10,872 bases of DNA from an uncultured Lachnospiraceae bacterium (GTDB taxonomy: Bacteria; Bacillota; Clostridia; Lachnospirales; Lachnospiraceae): NCBI GenBank assembly GCA_910578645.1, contig CAJTQI010000021.1, positions 1 through 10,872 of the forward strand, read 5' to 3'. Position 1 is the first letter of the stretch; the number at the start of each line of letters is the position of its first letter. The notes beneath the pieces were generated by a model that ran no database searches, had not been told where the DNA came from, and saw only the letters and a program-made list of their open reading frames with translations. Positions 1-7,303 of this stretch are shown in pieces. The position numbers were made by a program, and so were the translations under genes.

Positions 1-3000
1 CAGCGATCTGTTCGAATACAGCCTTGTAAATGTCCGGGGAATGGATGCGGCAGAGGTTGTGGAGGCCCTGTCCGCCATGAATGACAATGACAGGCTGAAT
101 ATTGCCGCATACCTGGAGAGCCGGGGCGCATGGACTACGGAGATTGCCAACCAGGATACAAAAGAGTTCGGGGAATACCGTTTGGATGTCCGGTATAATA
201 CCGACACAAACGAGGTCATTGATATAAAGGCGGAAATGGAACTGAACGAGAGGGCAAAGGAGCCGATCAATGCGGATGATGTAATTTTGAAAATTACACA
301 TTCGCACGGTTTTGAGGTGGAGCGTATTACCAACAAGACACCGGAGGGAGTGCAGGAGATCATGGCTGCGCTTACAAAGCTGGAAGATAAGAACACACAG
401 AATATCCGTGACTGCTTGGAAAGCTGTGGGGCTGACTATATCCCTATCATTGTGGACGGCGGCAGGAATTCCGGTATGCCGCAGTTTAATGACTTTGAAA
501 TTAACCTGGATAAGAAAGAGATAACCATGATGAGCCACCTTTCCCCGGCAAAGCAGGCGGAGGGCATCATCAACCGGTTAGAGTTTGCCAAGACCGCTTT
601 TTCCGGTGATGAGCGCAACTTTATCGTGAATTATGCCTTTAAGCTCAATGACATGGAAAAGACAAGGGAGCTTGCGGAGCGTATCTATTATGAGGAAACG
701 GAAGGAAACCAGGGGGCTGCCCTTGCGGTTATTGACGCACAGGCAGAGATTGACGCACTTCCTGACCCGATGATCGGTTTATGGGAGATGAAGGAATACG
801 GCTATTTGGCGGAGGGAATGCTGCCGCTTACAAAGGAAACCGCATTAGAATTGTTTGACCGTGACCTGCCCGTGTACCAGCTCCACAAGGACGGTTCGGA
901 AACCTTGATACAGGGCAGGGAGCAGGTTACGGAGTATGAGGGTATTTTCGGCATTGAAAAAGCGGATTGGGAGAATGAAAAGAGCCTGCGGGCGTTGCAG
1001 GAGGAACTTGCGGAAGGCAGGGTAAATAAGGAAGCCCAGCTTTTATATGGAGATTCTGGAAAGTATGGCATTTATCAGTTGAAGGACATTCCCGAAATGC
1101 GGCAGTTCCAGTTTGCCGGCACGGAATCTTTAAAACGCAGGGGAATTATAAAAGACAATCTCGATGCCATTAAGCCGAAGAATTACAACCTTGTTTATGT
1201 GGGCGAACTTTCCGAGCTGCAAAGGCGGACGCAGAGCGCAACACTGGAAGCGGTCTATGAGAAATTCAACATAGACCACCCAGCAGATTACAAGGGACAT
1301 TCCCTTTCTGTCAGCGATATTGTAGTGCTGCATGAGGACGGGAAGAACAGCGCACACTTTGTAGATTCATTTGGCTTTACCGGGCTTCCTGATTTCATGC
1401 GGGAACTGGAAGGCGTGGAAGAACAGGAAAAGGAAGGAATAGAGCCGGAAGTGCCACAGGAGGAAGCACAGGCTACTTCTGGACATAATGTCCAGAAGCC
1501 AGAAGCTGAAAAGGCAGAACAGAAAAACTATCCGGCTTTCTACGGGCATACCCTGGTATATGCGATGGAACATGGGGAAGTGGACAGGTATTTGGATTCC
1601 CGGAAATTTGACAGGGAGTGCAAAGAAGCGGTTGAGGGAACAATCCGGCAGAATTTTGACGGTATGCACTTAAAACATGATATTGTGAAGCCTTTAGCGG
1701 AGCAGTACGGTTCAGACCGTATCGCCTTTGTCCTTGCCAACACGCTCCAGCAGGAATCATGGGATGGGCGCTTTTCTAGGGATAACAAAGCATGGGCGGC
1801 GGAGTTTTACATTCCGGAAAATCTTGTGCATGGGATAGATGTAAACCGTGAACTGATCGTAAGCAGCCACCCGGCAGTCTTGGACGGTTTTATTGATATG
1901 TTCCGCAGGGAAGTTTTGGAGAAGGAAAAAGAAATGTCTGCCGCACAGGAGAAAGAGTCGGACACTTCTGGACATGATGTCCAGAAGTTGGAGCCGGGGC
2001 AGGCAGAAATGGAACAGCCGAAGCCAGAGCCAACGCAAACAGAACAGCCAAAACCGGAGAAGGAAGAACATCAGGAAACAGAACGGCCAGAGCCGCAGCA
2101 GGAAGAACCGCCGGAAACAAAGCAGGCAGAGCCGCAATCCGAACAGAATAAGCCGGAGAAAGCGGATAAAACACAGCTATTTGAGGATATGGAGGATGAG
2201 GACGAGATCATTGATCTTGGAGATGAAAAAGACCAGGTGCTTGCGCAGATGAAGAAATCCTTAAACGGGAAGCAGGAAACGGAGCTTGCTTTCCAGATAG
2301 CAGACCGCTTCATCAGTATTCAGGAGGTTGACGGGGGCTATGACTATTCCATTATGGGAGTAGATTATAAGGAGATTGACGGGGGTGTGTATGACAATCC
2401 CGATGTCAGTATCAGAGAAGCCCTTGACGATATTCTGACGGATTTGAAAGATAATCCCTTTGACAACGGCGCAAGGGGAAATATCCGTGCCAATGACGAA
2501 TTGATACCGATTGATTATGATGGATTGATGGAAAAAGCGGAAGCGGCAAACGCAATCGAACCGCAGGCACAGGGAACCGTGGTGGAAAATTTTAAGGCAA
2601 AGACCAATGAGCTGTTCCATGAGATCAGTGAAATGAACCCGGCAGAGATTGAGGAAACTGTAAAATGCCATGTGCAGGCGCAGTTAGACGAATCCGGAAT
2701 TGATGCGGAGATTGTGGACGTGGCAGTAGTGGGGAGCCGTTGCCGGGGATTGGAGCAGGAAGGCTCTGACCTTGACGTGGCAGTGGAGCTTTCCACCAAT
2801 GAGCGTGAAGATGTCCTGTTTGATACATTTAACGGGAATGCGCTCCATATCGGCGGCGTGAAAGTGGATATAAACCCGATCACCGCACAACGGACGGGAA
2901 CGCTTGAAACCTATCTCCCGCAGGTGGAGGACTATCTGGAGGGAGTGCGTGAGGCCAGGGAAAAAGAGCCGGTGTCCTTATCTCAGGAGCAGGCGGAAAC

Positions 3001-3781
3001 AGAAGTGACGCTGACGGTTGCGGAATGTGGGGAGTTTCATAACCTGGGCGAGTTCTATGAGAATATCCCTACCGTGGAGGAAGCAGTGGCGATCTGGAAA
3101 CAGATACCGCCGGAGCGCATGAACGGAATCCCCGCAATCGGCATCCATATCCATACGCTGGGAACGGAAGCATTCGAGGACGTGGGGATGGATATTTTGT
3201 CCGGGAACAGGATTGACCTTGACATTTTAGAGTATATCCCTGACATAAAGGGGAATCCGCAGGCGATGGAAATGATCACGGAGCTTGTGGCGAAGCTGCC
3301 GGAAATGGAGATAGACGGACATCTGGGCGAAGAAATGGAGGCAAAAGTATGGGAGAAGCGTATGCCCGATCTGACACCTGCGGAACAGCTTGCGGTGGAG
3401 ATTGACCGTTTTATCTACGGCTATGACACAGCCCTCTACCATGACAATAACCAGAGCATGACGGAGAACGTATCAGAGATTGTGGAAGCCTTGAAACAGA
3501 GAGATACCCGTGACATGGCAATGTGGTTTGCCGATATAGCTGCGGACGGAACGGAGCCGGAGGAGCGAAAGCGGGCGATGGAGTTTCTTGGAAAGCTGGC
3601 GGAGTACAAGCCCCTTGCCAAGATCGAGGAAATGGAAGAACAGAATTACAACATGGTCGATAATGTGCTGAATAACGGCGCAGGGGAGAAAGCGCAGAAA
3701 GAGGAAAACAAAAAGGCGCAGGTGGCAGGACAGGGCAGGGAGCAGGAAGAAAACATAAAAAATAAGCAGAGGGAGATGTAA
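1..3781 (+). CDS. Large multidomain polyvalent protein of a conjugative element (YodL/DUF3849-like, nucleotidyltransferase-like), 5' partial
   Basis: The frame is already open at base 2, so the ATG at 41 is probably internal and the true start lies left of the window. Residues are numbered from that ATG (1246 visible). Residues 5-62 and 106-163 look like two copies of one module. Residues 240-455 resemble the YodL-like region of Clostridial mobile-element proteins. Residues 498-628 resemble DUF3849. Residues 848-972 look like a nucleotidyltransferase: GS at 898-899, then SDLDV with D910 and D912, and D943 as a third acid. The tail (1111-1210) ends in an 'EYKPLAKIEEMEEQNYNMVDN' segment that recurs, from memory, in such proteins. 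Linkers at 460-497 and 632-712 are rich in P, E and Q; each starts near a TSGH(N/D)VQK octapeptide encoded by a palindrome. No signal peptide or membrane segment is visible, so it is probably cytoplasmic. The exact role is unknown; such polyvalent proteins are thought to protect or assist incoming element DNA. Domain names are from memory, not a search. Confidence 0.85.
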   Translation, partial: SDLFEYSLVNVRGMDAAEVVEALSAMNDNDRLNIAAYLESRGAWTTEIANQDTKEFGEYRLDVRYNTDTNEVIDIKAEMELNERAKEPINADDVILKITHSHGFEVERITNKTPEGVQEIMAALTKLEDKNTQNIRDCLESCGADYIPIIVDGGRNSGMPQFNDFEINLDKKEITMMSHLSPAKQAEGIINRLEFAKTAFSGDERNFIVNYAFKLNDMEKTRELAERIYYEETEGNQGAALAVIDAQAEIDALPDPMIGLWEMKEYGYLAEGMLPLTKETALELFDRDLPVYQLHKDGSETLIQGREQVTEYEGIFGIEKADWENEKSLRALQEELAEGRVNKEAQLLYGDSGKYGIYQLKDIPEMRQFQFAGTESLKRRGIIKDNLDAIKPKNYNLVYVGELSELQRRTQSATLEAVYEKFNIDHPADYKGHSLSVSDIVVLHEDGKNSAHFVDSFGFTGLPDFMRELEGVEEQEKEGIEPEVPQEEAQATSGHNVQKPEAEKAEQKNYPAFYGHTLVYAMEHGEVDRYLDSRKFDRECKEAVEGTIRQNFDGMHLKHDIVKPLAEQYGSDRIAFVLANTLQQESWDGRFSRDNKAWAAEFYIPENLVHGIDVNRELIVSSHPAVLDGFIDMFRREVLEKEKEMSAAQEKESDTSGHDVQKLEPGQAEMEQPKPEPTQTEQPKPEKEEHQETERPEPQQEEPPETKQAEPQSEQNKPEKADKTQLFEDMEDEDEIIDLGDEKDQVLAQMKKSLNGKQETELAFQIADRFISIQEVDGGYDYSIMGVDYKEIDGGVYDNPDVSIREALDDILTDLKDNPFDNGARGNIRANDELIPIDYDGLMEKAEAANAIEPQAQGTVVENFKAKTNELFHEISEMNPAEIEETVKCHVQAQLDESGIDAEIVDVAVVGSRCRGLEQEGSDLDVAVELSTNEREDVLFDTFNGNALHIGGVKVDINPITAQRTGTLETYLPQVEDYLEGVREAREKEPVSLSQEQAETEVTLTVAECGEFHNLGEFYENIPTVEEAVAIWKQIPPERMNGIPAIGIHIHTLGTEAFEDVGMDILSGNRIDLDILEYIPDIKGNPQAMEMITELVAKLPEMEIDGHLGEEMEAKVWEKRMPDLTPAEQLAVEIDRFIYGYDTALYHDNNQSMTENVSEIVEALKQRDTRDMAMWFADIAADGTEPEERKRAMEFLGKLAEYKPLAKIEEMEEQNYNMVDNVLNNGAGEKAQKEENKKAQVAGQGREQEENIKNKQREM
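1476..1498. repeat. 23-nt perfect palindrome, copy 1, inside coding sequence
   Basis: The arm CTTCTGGACAT is followed by one base (A) and then the exact reverse complement ATGTCCAGAAG. It lies in a P/E/Q-rich linker of the large polyvalent gene. With the preceding A it is read in frame as T-S-G-H-N-V-Q-K (residues 479-486). Copy 2 at 1965-1987 has identical arms and the same frame. Confidence 0.95.
1965..1987. repeat. 23-nt perfect palindrome, copy 2, inside coding sequence
   Basis: It has the same 11-nt arms as the copy at 1476-1498, with G as the central base. It encodes T-S-G-H-D-V-Q-K (residues 642-649 of the polyvalent protein) at the start of the longer P/E/Q-rich linker. The central base is the only difference and gives the N to D change. 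I saw no third copy in the window. Confidence 0.95.
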
Positions 3782-3785
3782 GGAT

Positions 3786-3992
3786 ATGGATAAAAGGTTT
3801 ACCGTGGAAGAAAGTAATTTAATCTGCGTATTTGCAGGAGAAGGCAGGAGTGAGGTCATAAAGGATATTGAGAGGGCTTTGCCGTATCAGGAGGATACAG
3901 ATATGATGGAGCTGTCTGGTAGGGTGATCGGAAAGCTGCGGGATATGACCGATAAAGAATTTGAACAGCTTGAATTGACAGAAGCGGAATAG
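3786..3992 (+). CDS. TTRAP-family small protein (putative transposon-transfer assisting protein)
   Basis: This 68-residue acidic protein begins with a 'FTVEESNLICVF' segment and continues with 'IERALPY', 'VIGKL' and 'MTDKEFEQL'. That pattern matches what I recall of the TTRAP family (putative transposon-transfer assisting proteins, small proteins of Clostridial conjugative elements). The biochemical role is not established; the name comes from the element context. It starts 4 nt after the stop of the polyvalent gene, with AAGGAT just upstream, so the two are almost certainly cotranscribed and possibly translationally coupled. It ends in TAG, and a strong terminator begins 9 nt later. No membrane segment or signal peptide is visible. 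Confidence 0.8.
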   Translation: MDKRFTVEESNLICVFAGEGRSEVIKDIERALPYQEDTDMMELSGRVIGKLRDMTDKEFEQLELTEAE

Positions 3993-4000
3993 AACAAAGA

Positions 4001-4053
4001 AAAACAGGTTTTCCTTACCCGGTTTCCATACGGGCAGGGAGAGCTTGTTTTTT
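4001..4053 (+). terminator. Strong intrinsic terminator after the TTRAP gene
   Basis: The 5' arm 4001-4021 pairs with 4031-4051 over 21 positions with one A/C mismatch and several G-T pairs. The loop is 9 nt (4022-4030). A run of six T (4048-4053) closes the 3' side. This ends the polyvalent-TTRAP transcript and isolates the zinc-ribbon gene, which has its own promoter. Confidence 0.88.
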
Positions 4054-4129
4054 ATTCATGACAATTGTATGCGTCAACCGGGGCAGCATATCCGGTATAA
4101 AGAATTTCTAAAATAACCCACAGCTATCT

Positions 4130-4157
4130 TTGAAGTTCTGGCGGTTCACTGTATAAT
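4130..4157 (+). promoter_or_regulatory. Sigma-A-type promoter of the zinc-ribbon gene
   Basis: TTGAAG at 4130-4135, a 16-nt spacer, and a perfect TATAAT at 4152-4157. The predicted transcript start is about 4164, giving a short leader of about 19 nt before the ATG at 4183. An upstream ATG at 4168 would sit only a few bases from the 5' end of the RNA, which argues against it as the start. Confidence 0.75.
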
Positions 4158-4182
4158 AGGTGCAGGGATGGAGGAATCTGCG

Positions 4183-4989
4183 ATGTCAAAAAAGAAAAAC
4201 CGCCCGCATGGGCATTACTGTAAAATATGCGGTGAATACAAAGCAAATGAGAAATTTTCCGGGAAAGGCCACGCAGCCCATATATGCAAAGCCTGTTCCC
4301 GTTTAAGCGCTGCGGAGAAAGCGGCGGCAATGGATATAAACAGGCTGATGAATTTCCCGATGCGGCGGCTTTCAGAGAGCGAGAAGAAATGGCTGAAGGC
4401 CAAAATGAAAGATAACTGCCCGGAAGTGGCGGACACGGCCAGGGAGATTTATAATGTATGCTTTTCCCATGCAGAGCGAAATGCCATGAAAAAGCAGCTT
4501 GTCATCAATACATTGTCTTTTGAAGTGCATACGGAGGTTTACGATGGGTACGGAGATATGGAAATGGCTGACCGTCGTTTTACCATTGACCGGAAAAGCC
4601 GTGTGCTTACTATGACGGATTTTCAAGCAGAGGGTGAGGGGCAGTCTGTCACGCTGGAGGGCGGGCAGATGGCGAAGCTGCTGCGGTACATCGTGCATAC
4701 ATTGGAAATCTTTATGTGGGAGCAGGATTATTGCCTGAACCCTGATGAGGAAGATTATGACCCGTTTCTTGAGGGGGAAGAAGGCTTTTTCATGGAAGAT
4801 TTGGAGGACAGACTGGAAATTCAGCCCCAAAAGGAACCGGAGGGCAGTCCTTCATGGCGGGTGCAGGTGGAATACACCAACCATACAGGGCAGGATATTT
4901 GTAGTTATAATGATTATCTGTCAGACCGCCCGGAAGAATTGTATCTTTCACTGGTAGAATATTTTGAGCCAGAGGAGGAAGAATTTTGA
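4183..4989 (+). CDS. Zinc-ribbon protein of conjugative-element type, function unknown
   Basis: The protein has 268 residues. The N-terminal part carries two CxxC pairs (YCKICGEY, then HICKACSR about 17 residues on) with a 'GKGHAAHICK' stretch, a likely structural zinc site. I recall this N-terminal segment in many Clostridial element proteins; its function is not known to me. The middle (about residues 105-175) looks like a beta-rich domain. The C-terminal third is very acidic, with runs of E and D around residues 190-220 and an E-rich end. I chose the ATG at 4183 over that at 4168: GGAGG at 4170-4174 lies 8 nt before 4183, whereas 4168 has only AGGG touching it and lies almost at the predicted transcript start. 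The gene stands alone between a terminator and a convergent MarR gene. A nucleic-acid-binding or regulatory role is possible but is inference. Confidence 0.75.
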   Translation: MSKKKNRPHGHYCKICGEYKANEKFSGKGHAAHICKACSRLSAAEKAAAMDINRLMNFPMRRLSESEKKWLKAKMKDNCPEVADTAREIYNVCFSHAERNAMKKQLVINTLSFEVHTEVYDGYGDMEMADRRFTIDRKSRVLTMTDFQAEGEGQSVTLEGGQMAKLLRYIVHTLEIFMWEQDYCLNPDEEDYDPFLEGEEGFFMEDLEDRLEIQPQKEPEGSPSWRVQVEYTNHTGQDICSYNDYLSDRPEELYLSLVEYFEPEEEEF

Positions 4990-5032
4990 TTTTATTTCAT
5001 CAAAAATGGGAGCGATAAAGCTGGCATGGGGC

Positions 5033-5063
5033 AGTGTCCCCTTCCCCGGCAGATACGGACACT
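5033..5063. repeat. Inverted repeat AGTGTCC / GGACACT between element backbone and cargo
   Basis: AGTGTCC (5033-5039) and GGACACT (5057-5063) are perfect 7-nt inverted repeats, 17 nt apart. A second small repeat, GGGG(CAGTGT)CCCC at 5028-5041, overlaps the first arm. It lies in the 101-nt gap between the zinc-ribbon stop and the MarR stop, where base composition shifts to AT-rich. No T-run follows on either strand, so it is not a convincing terminator. Confidence 0.6.
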
Positions 5064-5090
5064 ACCGAAAGCCACAAAGCCCGAAAAAAA

Positions 5091-5549
5091 TCATTCCCAC
5101 ATAGAACGCATTTTTAATTTCTTTTCACTGCTTGTTCCCTTTAAGTATTCTTTTAAGACAGACATCATTTGTTCAAGCCCTAAATTCTTTTCCAAAAACT
5201 GCGCCAATTCTTTATCAAACTGCCGTTCCTTTTCAATAATTTTAGGGACAATTTCTTTTCCCTCTTTTGTCAAATACAGAACGGAATATCTAGCGTCCGA
5301 TTGAGATGTTCCTTTATATATCAATCCCTTTTCCACAAGCCCCTGTACTAAACGGCTAGGACTTTTTTGTTCACATATCAGTAATTCCCCCAACTCTTTC
5401 AATGAAACCGGCTCATTCTCATACAGCACAAGCAATACTTCACTTTGATTAGGTGTCACGTTTAAGGGACTAAGGGCAGCCGCAAATTTTTTCATTGCTT
5501 CTTTTTCCGCACTCCTAAAAATATATCGAAATCTTGTACCATTATCCAT
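5091..5549 (-). CDS. MarR-family transcriptional regulator
   Basis: This 152-residue protein has the usual MarR length and layout. The N-terminal dimerisation helices are at about 8-30. The helix-turn-helix is at about 48-77 (SLKELGELL, then SPSRLVQGLVEKGLI). The wing 'SDARYSVLYLTKEGKE' is at 83-99. A C-terminal dimer helix pair covers 100-140. The family binds palindromic DNA as a dimer and usually releases it on binding a small ligand or on oxidation. The only cysteine is C59, next to the recognition helix rather than at the N-terminal position of OhrR sensors, so redox sensing cannot be claimed. The start is supported by AGGAG 6 nt upstream on the minus strand (5556-5560 on the plus strand). 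It is divergent from the aldo/keto reductase gene, whose promoter has a palindrome over the -10 box, so it is probably a repressor of that operon and of itself. Confidence 0.9.
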   Translation of the reverse strand: MDNGTRFRYIFRSAEKEAMKKFAAALSPLNVTPNQSEVLLVLYENEPVSLKELGELLICEQKSPSRLVQGLVEKGLIYKGTSQSDARYSVLYLTKEGKEIVPKIIEKERQFDKELAQFLEKNLGLEQMMSVLKEYLKGTSSEKKLKMRSMWE

Positions 5550-5572
5550 TTCGTACTCCTTTCATGTATATT

Positions 5573-5586
5573 ACATATCATTTATT
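5573..5586 (+). promoter_or_regulatory. Putative MarR operator repeat, copy 1
   Basis: ACATATCATTTATT differs by one base from ACATATCATCTATT at 5642-5655, 69 nt away in the same orientation. It lies at the -10 and transcript start of the MarR gene. A small inverted repeat, ATGTA-TAT-TACAT (5564-5576), overlaps its left end. Confidence 0.5.
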
Positions 5587-5613
5587 CTACTATTTTCGCT
5601 CACATTCTGTCAA
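5584..5613 (-). promoter_or_regulatory. Promoter of the MarR gene
   Basis: Read on the minus strand: TTGACA (plus 5608-5613), an 18-nt spacer and TAGAAT (plus 5584-5589). The -10 box overlaps the 14-nt repeat at 5573-5586, so a regulator bound there would block the promoter. The TTGACA lies only 8 nt from the opposing TTGACA of the divergent promoter. Confidence 0.75.
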
Positions 5614-5621
5614 TATTTCAG

Positions 5622-5650
5622 TTGACAAACACTATTAGATGACATATCAT
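5622..5650 (+). promoter_or_regulatory. Promoter of the aldo/keto reductase operon
   Basis: A perfect TTGACA (5622-5627), a 17-nt spacer and TATCAT (5645-5650). The -10 box lies inside the palindrome at 5636-5653. The predicted transcript start is near 5657, giving a leader of under 20 nt. Confidence 0.8.
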
Positions 5651-5653
5651 CTA
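5636..5653. promoter_or_regulatory. Putative MarR operator: palindrome over the -10 box
   Basis: TAGATGA and TCATCTA are perfect 7-nt arms around CATA, giving the 18-nt TAGATGACATATCATCTA. It covers the -10 box of the reductase operon and contains most of repeat copy 2 (ACATATCATCTATT, 5642-5655). Size, symmetry and position fit a MarR dimer site. That MarR binds it is inference from gene order. Confidence 0.6.
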
Positions 5654-5673
5654 TTTGGAAAGGAGCATTGAAA

Positions 5674-6636
5674 ATGAATATAAAAAGACGTTTAGGACAA
5701 TCGGATATTATGCTTTCCCCGTTAGGAGTTGGCACATGGCAGTTTGGCAACAAAGGCGGTACATGGAATACCGTCACAGACAAAACAGTGTATGAGATTT
5801 TGAAATATTCTCTGACAAACGGTATGAATTGGATTGATACTGCGGAAATATATGGAAATGGCATTTCTGAAACGCTGATTGGGCAAGCCTTGAAGCAACT
5901 GGAAACAGAAAGGGCATTGACAGATATTCCCTACATTGCAGACAAATGGTTTCCACTTTTAAGGACAGCAGACACAATTACAAAGACAATAAATCAGCGT
6001 TTGGATTGTCTGCAAAAGCCTGTAATAGACTTGTATCAGATACATCAGCCGACCTCTTTATCTTCTTTGAAAGAACAGATACGGCATATGGCTGGACTGG
6101 CTGATAAAGGAATTATTAAAAATGTGGGGATAAGCAACTTTACTGCACAGGGAATGAGAAAAGCAGACAAGTTACTTAGGGATCACGGATTAAGGCTTGC
6201 TTCCAATCAAGTCAAATATAATCTCCTGCACAGGAAACCCGAAAAGAATGGCGTGATAGAAACAGCAAAAGAATTAGGAATATCCATTATCGCATATTCG
6301 CCATTACAACAAGGTATGCTGACAGGAAGATTTCATACCAATCCTGCTGCAACAGACAACATCAGCCTGTTACGCCGCTTTCACTCTGGTATCAGCCGGA
6401 AAAATATTGAACGGACAAGACCGTTAATTGACACCTTAAACAGATTGGGAGAAAAATACCAAAAAACGCCCGCCCAAATATCGTTAAACTGGCTTATTTA
6501 TTCCCAAGGCGAGTTGGTATTTGCCATTCCCGGCGCAACAAAATTAGAACAGGCACAGAGCAACATAAAGGCGCAAAGTTTCAGACTGTCCCAAGATGAT
6601 ATAGAACTGCTGAATAAAGTATCTGAAAACATTTGA
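5674..6636 (+). CDS. Aldo/keto reductase (NADPH-dependent oxidoreductase)
   Basis: This 320-residue protein has the normal length of the (alpha/beta)8 aldo/keto reductase family, soluble enzymes that reduce aldehydes and ketones with NADPH. The catalytic tetrad is visible: D55 and Y60 in WIDTAEIYG, K91 in IADKW, and H124 in YQIHQ. The family segments 'IKNVGISNF' (about 149-157) and 'FAIPGATKLEQ' near the C-terminus, part of the cofactor phosphate-binding region, are present. The opening 'RRLGQSDIMLSPLGVGTW' is typical of the IolS/YajO-like branch. The true substrate cannot be read from sequence. I chose the ATG at 5674, with AGGAG 8 nt upstream at 5661-5665, over an in-frame TTG at 5668 that is too close to that site. 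It heads a run of genes in which the PAP2 reading frame starts 13 nt after its stop. MarR control is likely from the divergent promoter. Confidence 0.92.
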   Translation: MNIKRRLGQSDIMLSPLGVGTWQFGNKGGTWNTVTDKTVYEILKYSLTNGMNWIDTAEIYGNGISETLIGQALKQLETERALTDIPYIADKWFPLLRTADTITKTINQRLDCLQKPVIDLYQIHQPTSLSSLKEQIRHMAGLADKGIIKNVGISNFTAQGMRKADKLLRDHGLRLASNQVKYNLLHRKPEKNGVIETAKELGISIIAYSPLQQGMLTGRFHTNPAATDNISLLRRFHSGISRKNIERTRPLIDTLNRLGEKYQKTPAQISLNWLIYSQGELVFAIPGATKLEQAQSNIKAQSFRLSQDDIELLNKVSENI

Positions 6637-6649
6637 AAGGGGCGGTTAG

Positions 6650-7303
6650 ATGAAAGAAAAAAACAGCTATGCAAAAAGTATTTGCATTTTGGTCTTAGGT
6701 ATCGTTTCTTTTGTGTTTTTATGCCTGCTTGCAAAAAAATACAGCCTGCCTTTCCTGCAAGAAATTGATACCAGGATTTTATAGTTTATGGTAGGACACA
6801 CAAATAGAAATATGACAGTGGTAATGAATATCATTACATTTTTCGGAACGATTGGCGGCGTTACCTTAATCTTAATACTGATGATTTTGATTAGCCGTTT
6901 TCAGAAAGAAATGCTGCTATACAGTGGTTTGGTTTTATTTACCTATCTCATAAATGGTTTTATGAAAAATATCGTCATGCGTCCCCGTCCTAATGTTACT
7001 CATTTAACATTTGCAGACGGATATAGCTTTGTAAGCGGACATAGTTCAATTTCCATTGTTCTTTCCGTTACGCTGATTGCTTTCTTCGTACCGAAAATCA
7101 AAAAGACTGTTTTAAGGAACTGTATTACTGTTTTTTTATGCATTCTGCCTTTTTGTATCGCAATCAGCCGTATGTATCTAAGAGTACATTATTTTACAGA
7201 CATTTTGGGCGGTTGGTTTGTTGCCGTTACATACCTATGTATACTTTATTTTGGTTTTCATTTTATAACAGATAGAAAGCGAGGGAAAACATATGATAAA
7301 TAA
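6650..7303 (+). pseudogene. PAP2-family membrane phosphatase interrupted by an in-frame TAG
   Basis: The ATG at 6650 has a good AAAGGGGCGG site just upstream and opens a 44-codon frame (MKEKNSYAKS..., with a first membrane helix at about residues 10-27). It ends at TAG 6782-6784. The same frame continues as FMVGHTNRN into a 171-residue stretch starting at the ATG at 6788. Together they make one 217-codon gene of normal size for a small bacterial PAP2 phosphatase, acting on lipid phosphates or pyrophosphates at the membrane. All three catalytic motifs survive in the second part: K-x6-RP (KNIVMRPRP), SGH (SFVSGHSS) and SR-x5-H-x3-D (SRMYLRVHYFTD). Several hydrophobic helices follow. Translation from ATG 6788 is possible (AGGA about 11 nt upstream) but would lose the first helix, so the protein is probably broken or altered. 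The next gene overlaps its end by 11 nt. Confidence 0.82.

Noticed and set aside
1757..2313. Long minus-strand frames opposite the P/E/Q-rich linker of the polyvalent gene.
   Set aside because: Low-complexity shadows (rich in L, F, R, S) of a repetitive coding region, with no starts supported by ribosome sites.
4077..4096. ACCGG…CCGGT inverted repeat upstream of the zinc-ribbon promoter.
   Set aside because: The arms are only 5 nt, over 30 nt from the -35 box, and the repeat is not repeated elsewhere; too weak to call an operator.
4168..4182. An upstream ATG giving a five-residue longer zinc-ribbon protein.
   Set aside because: It lies about 4 nt from the predicted transcript start with AGGG touching it, whereas ATG 4183 has GGAGG at 8 nt.
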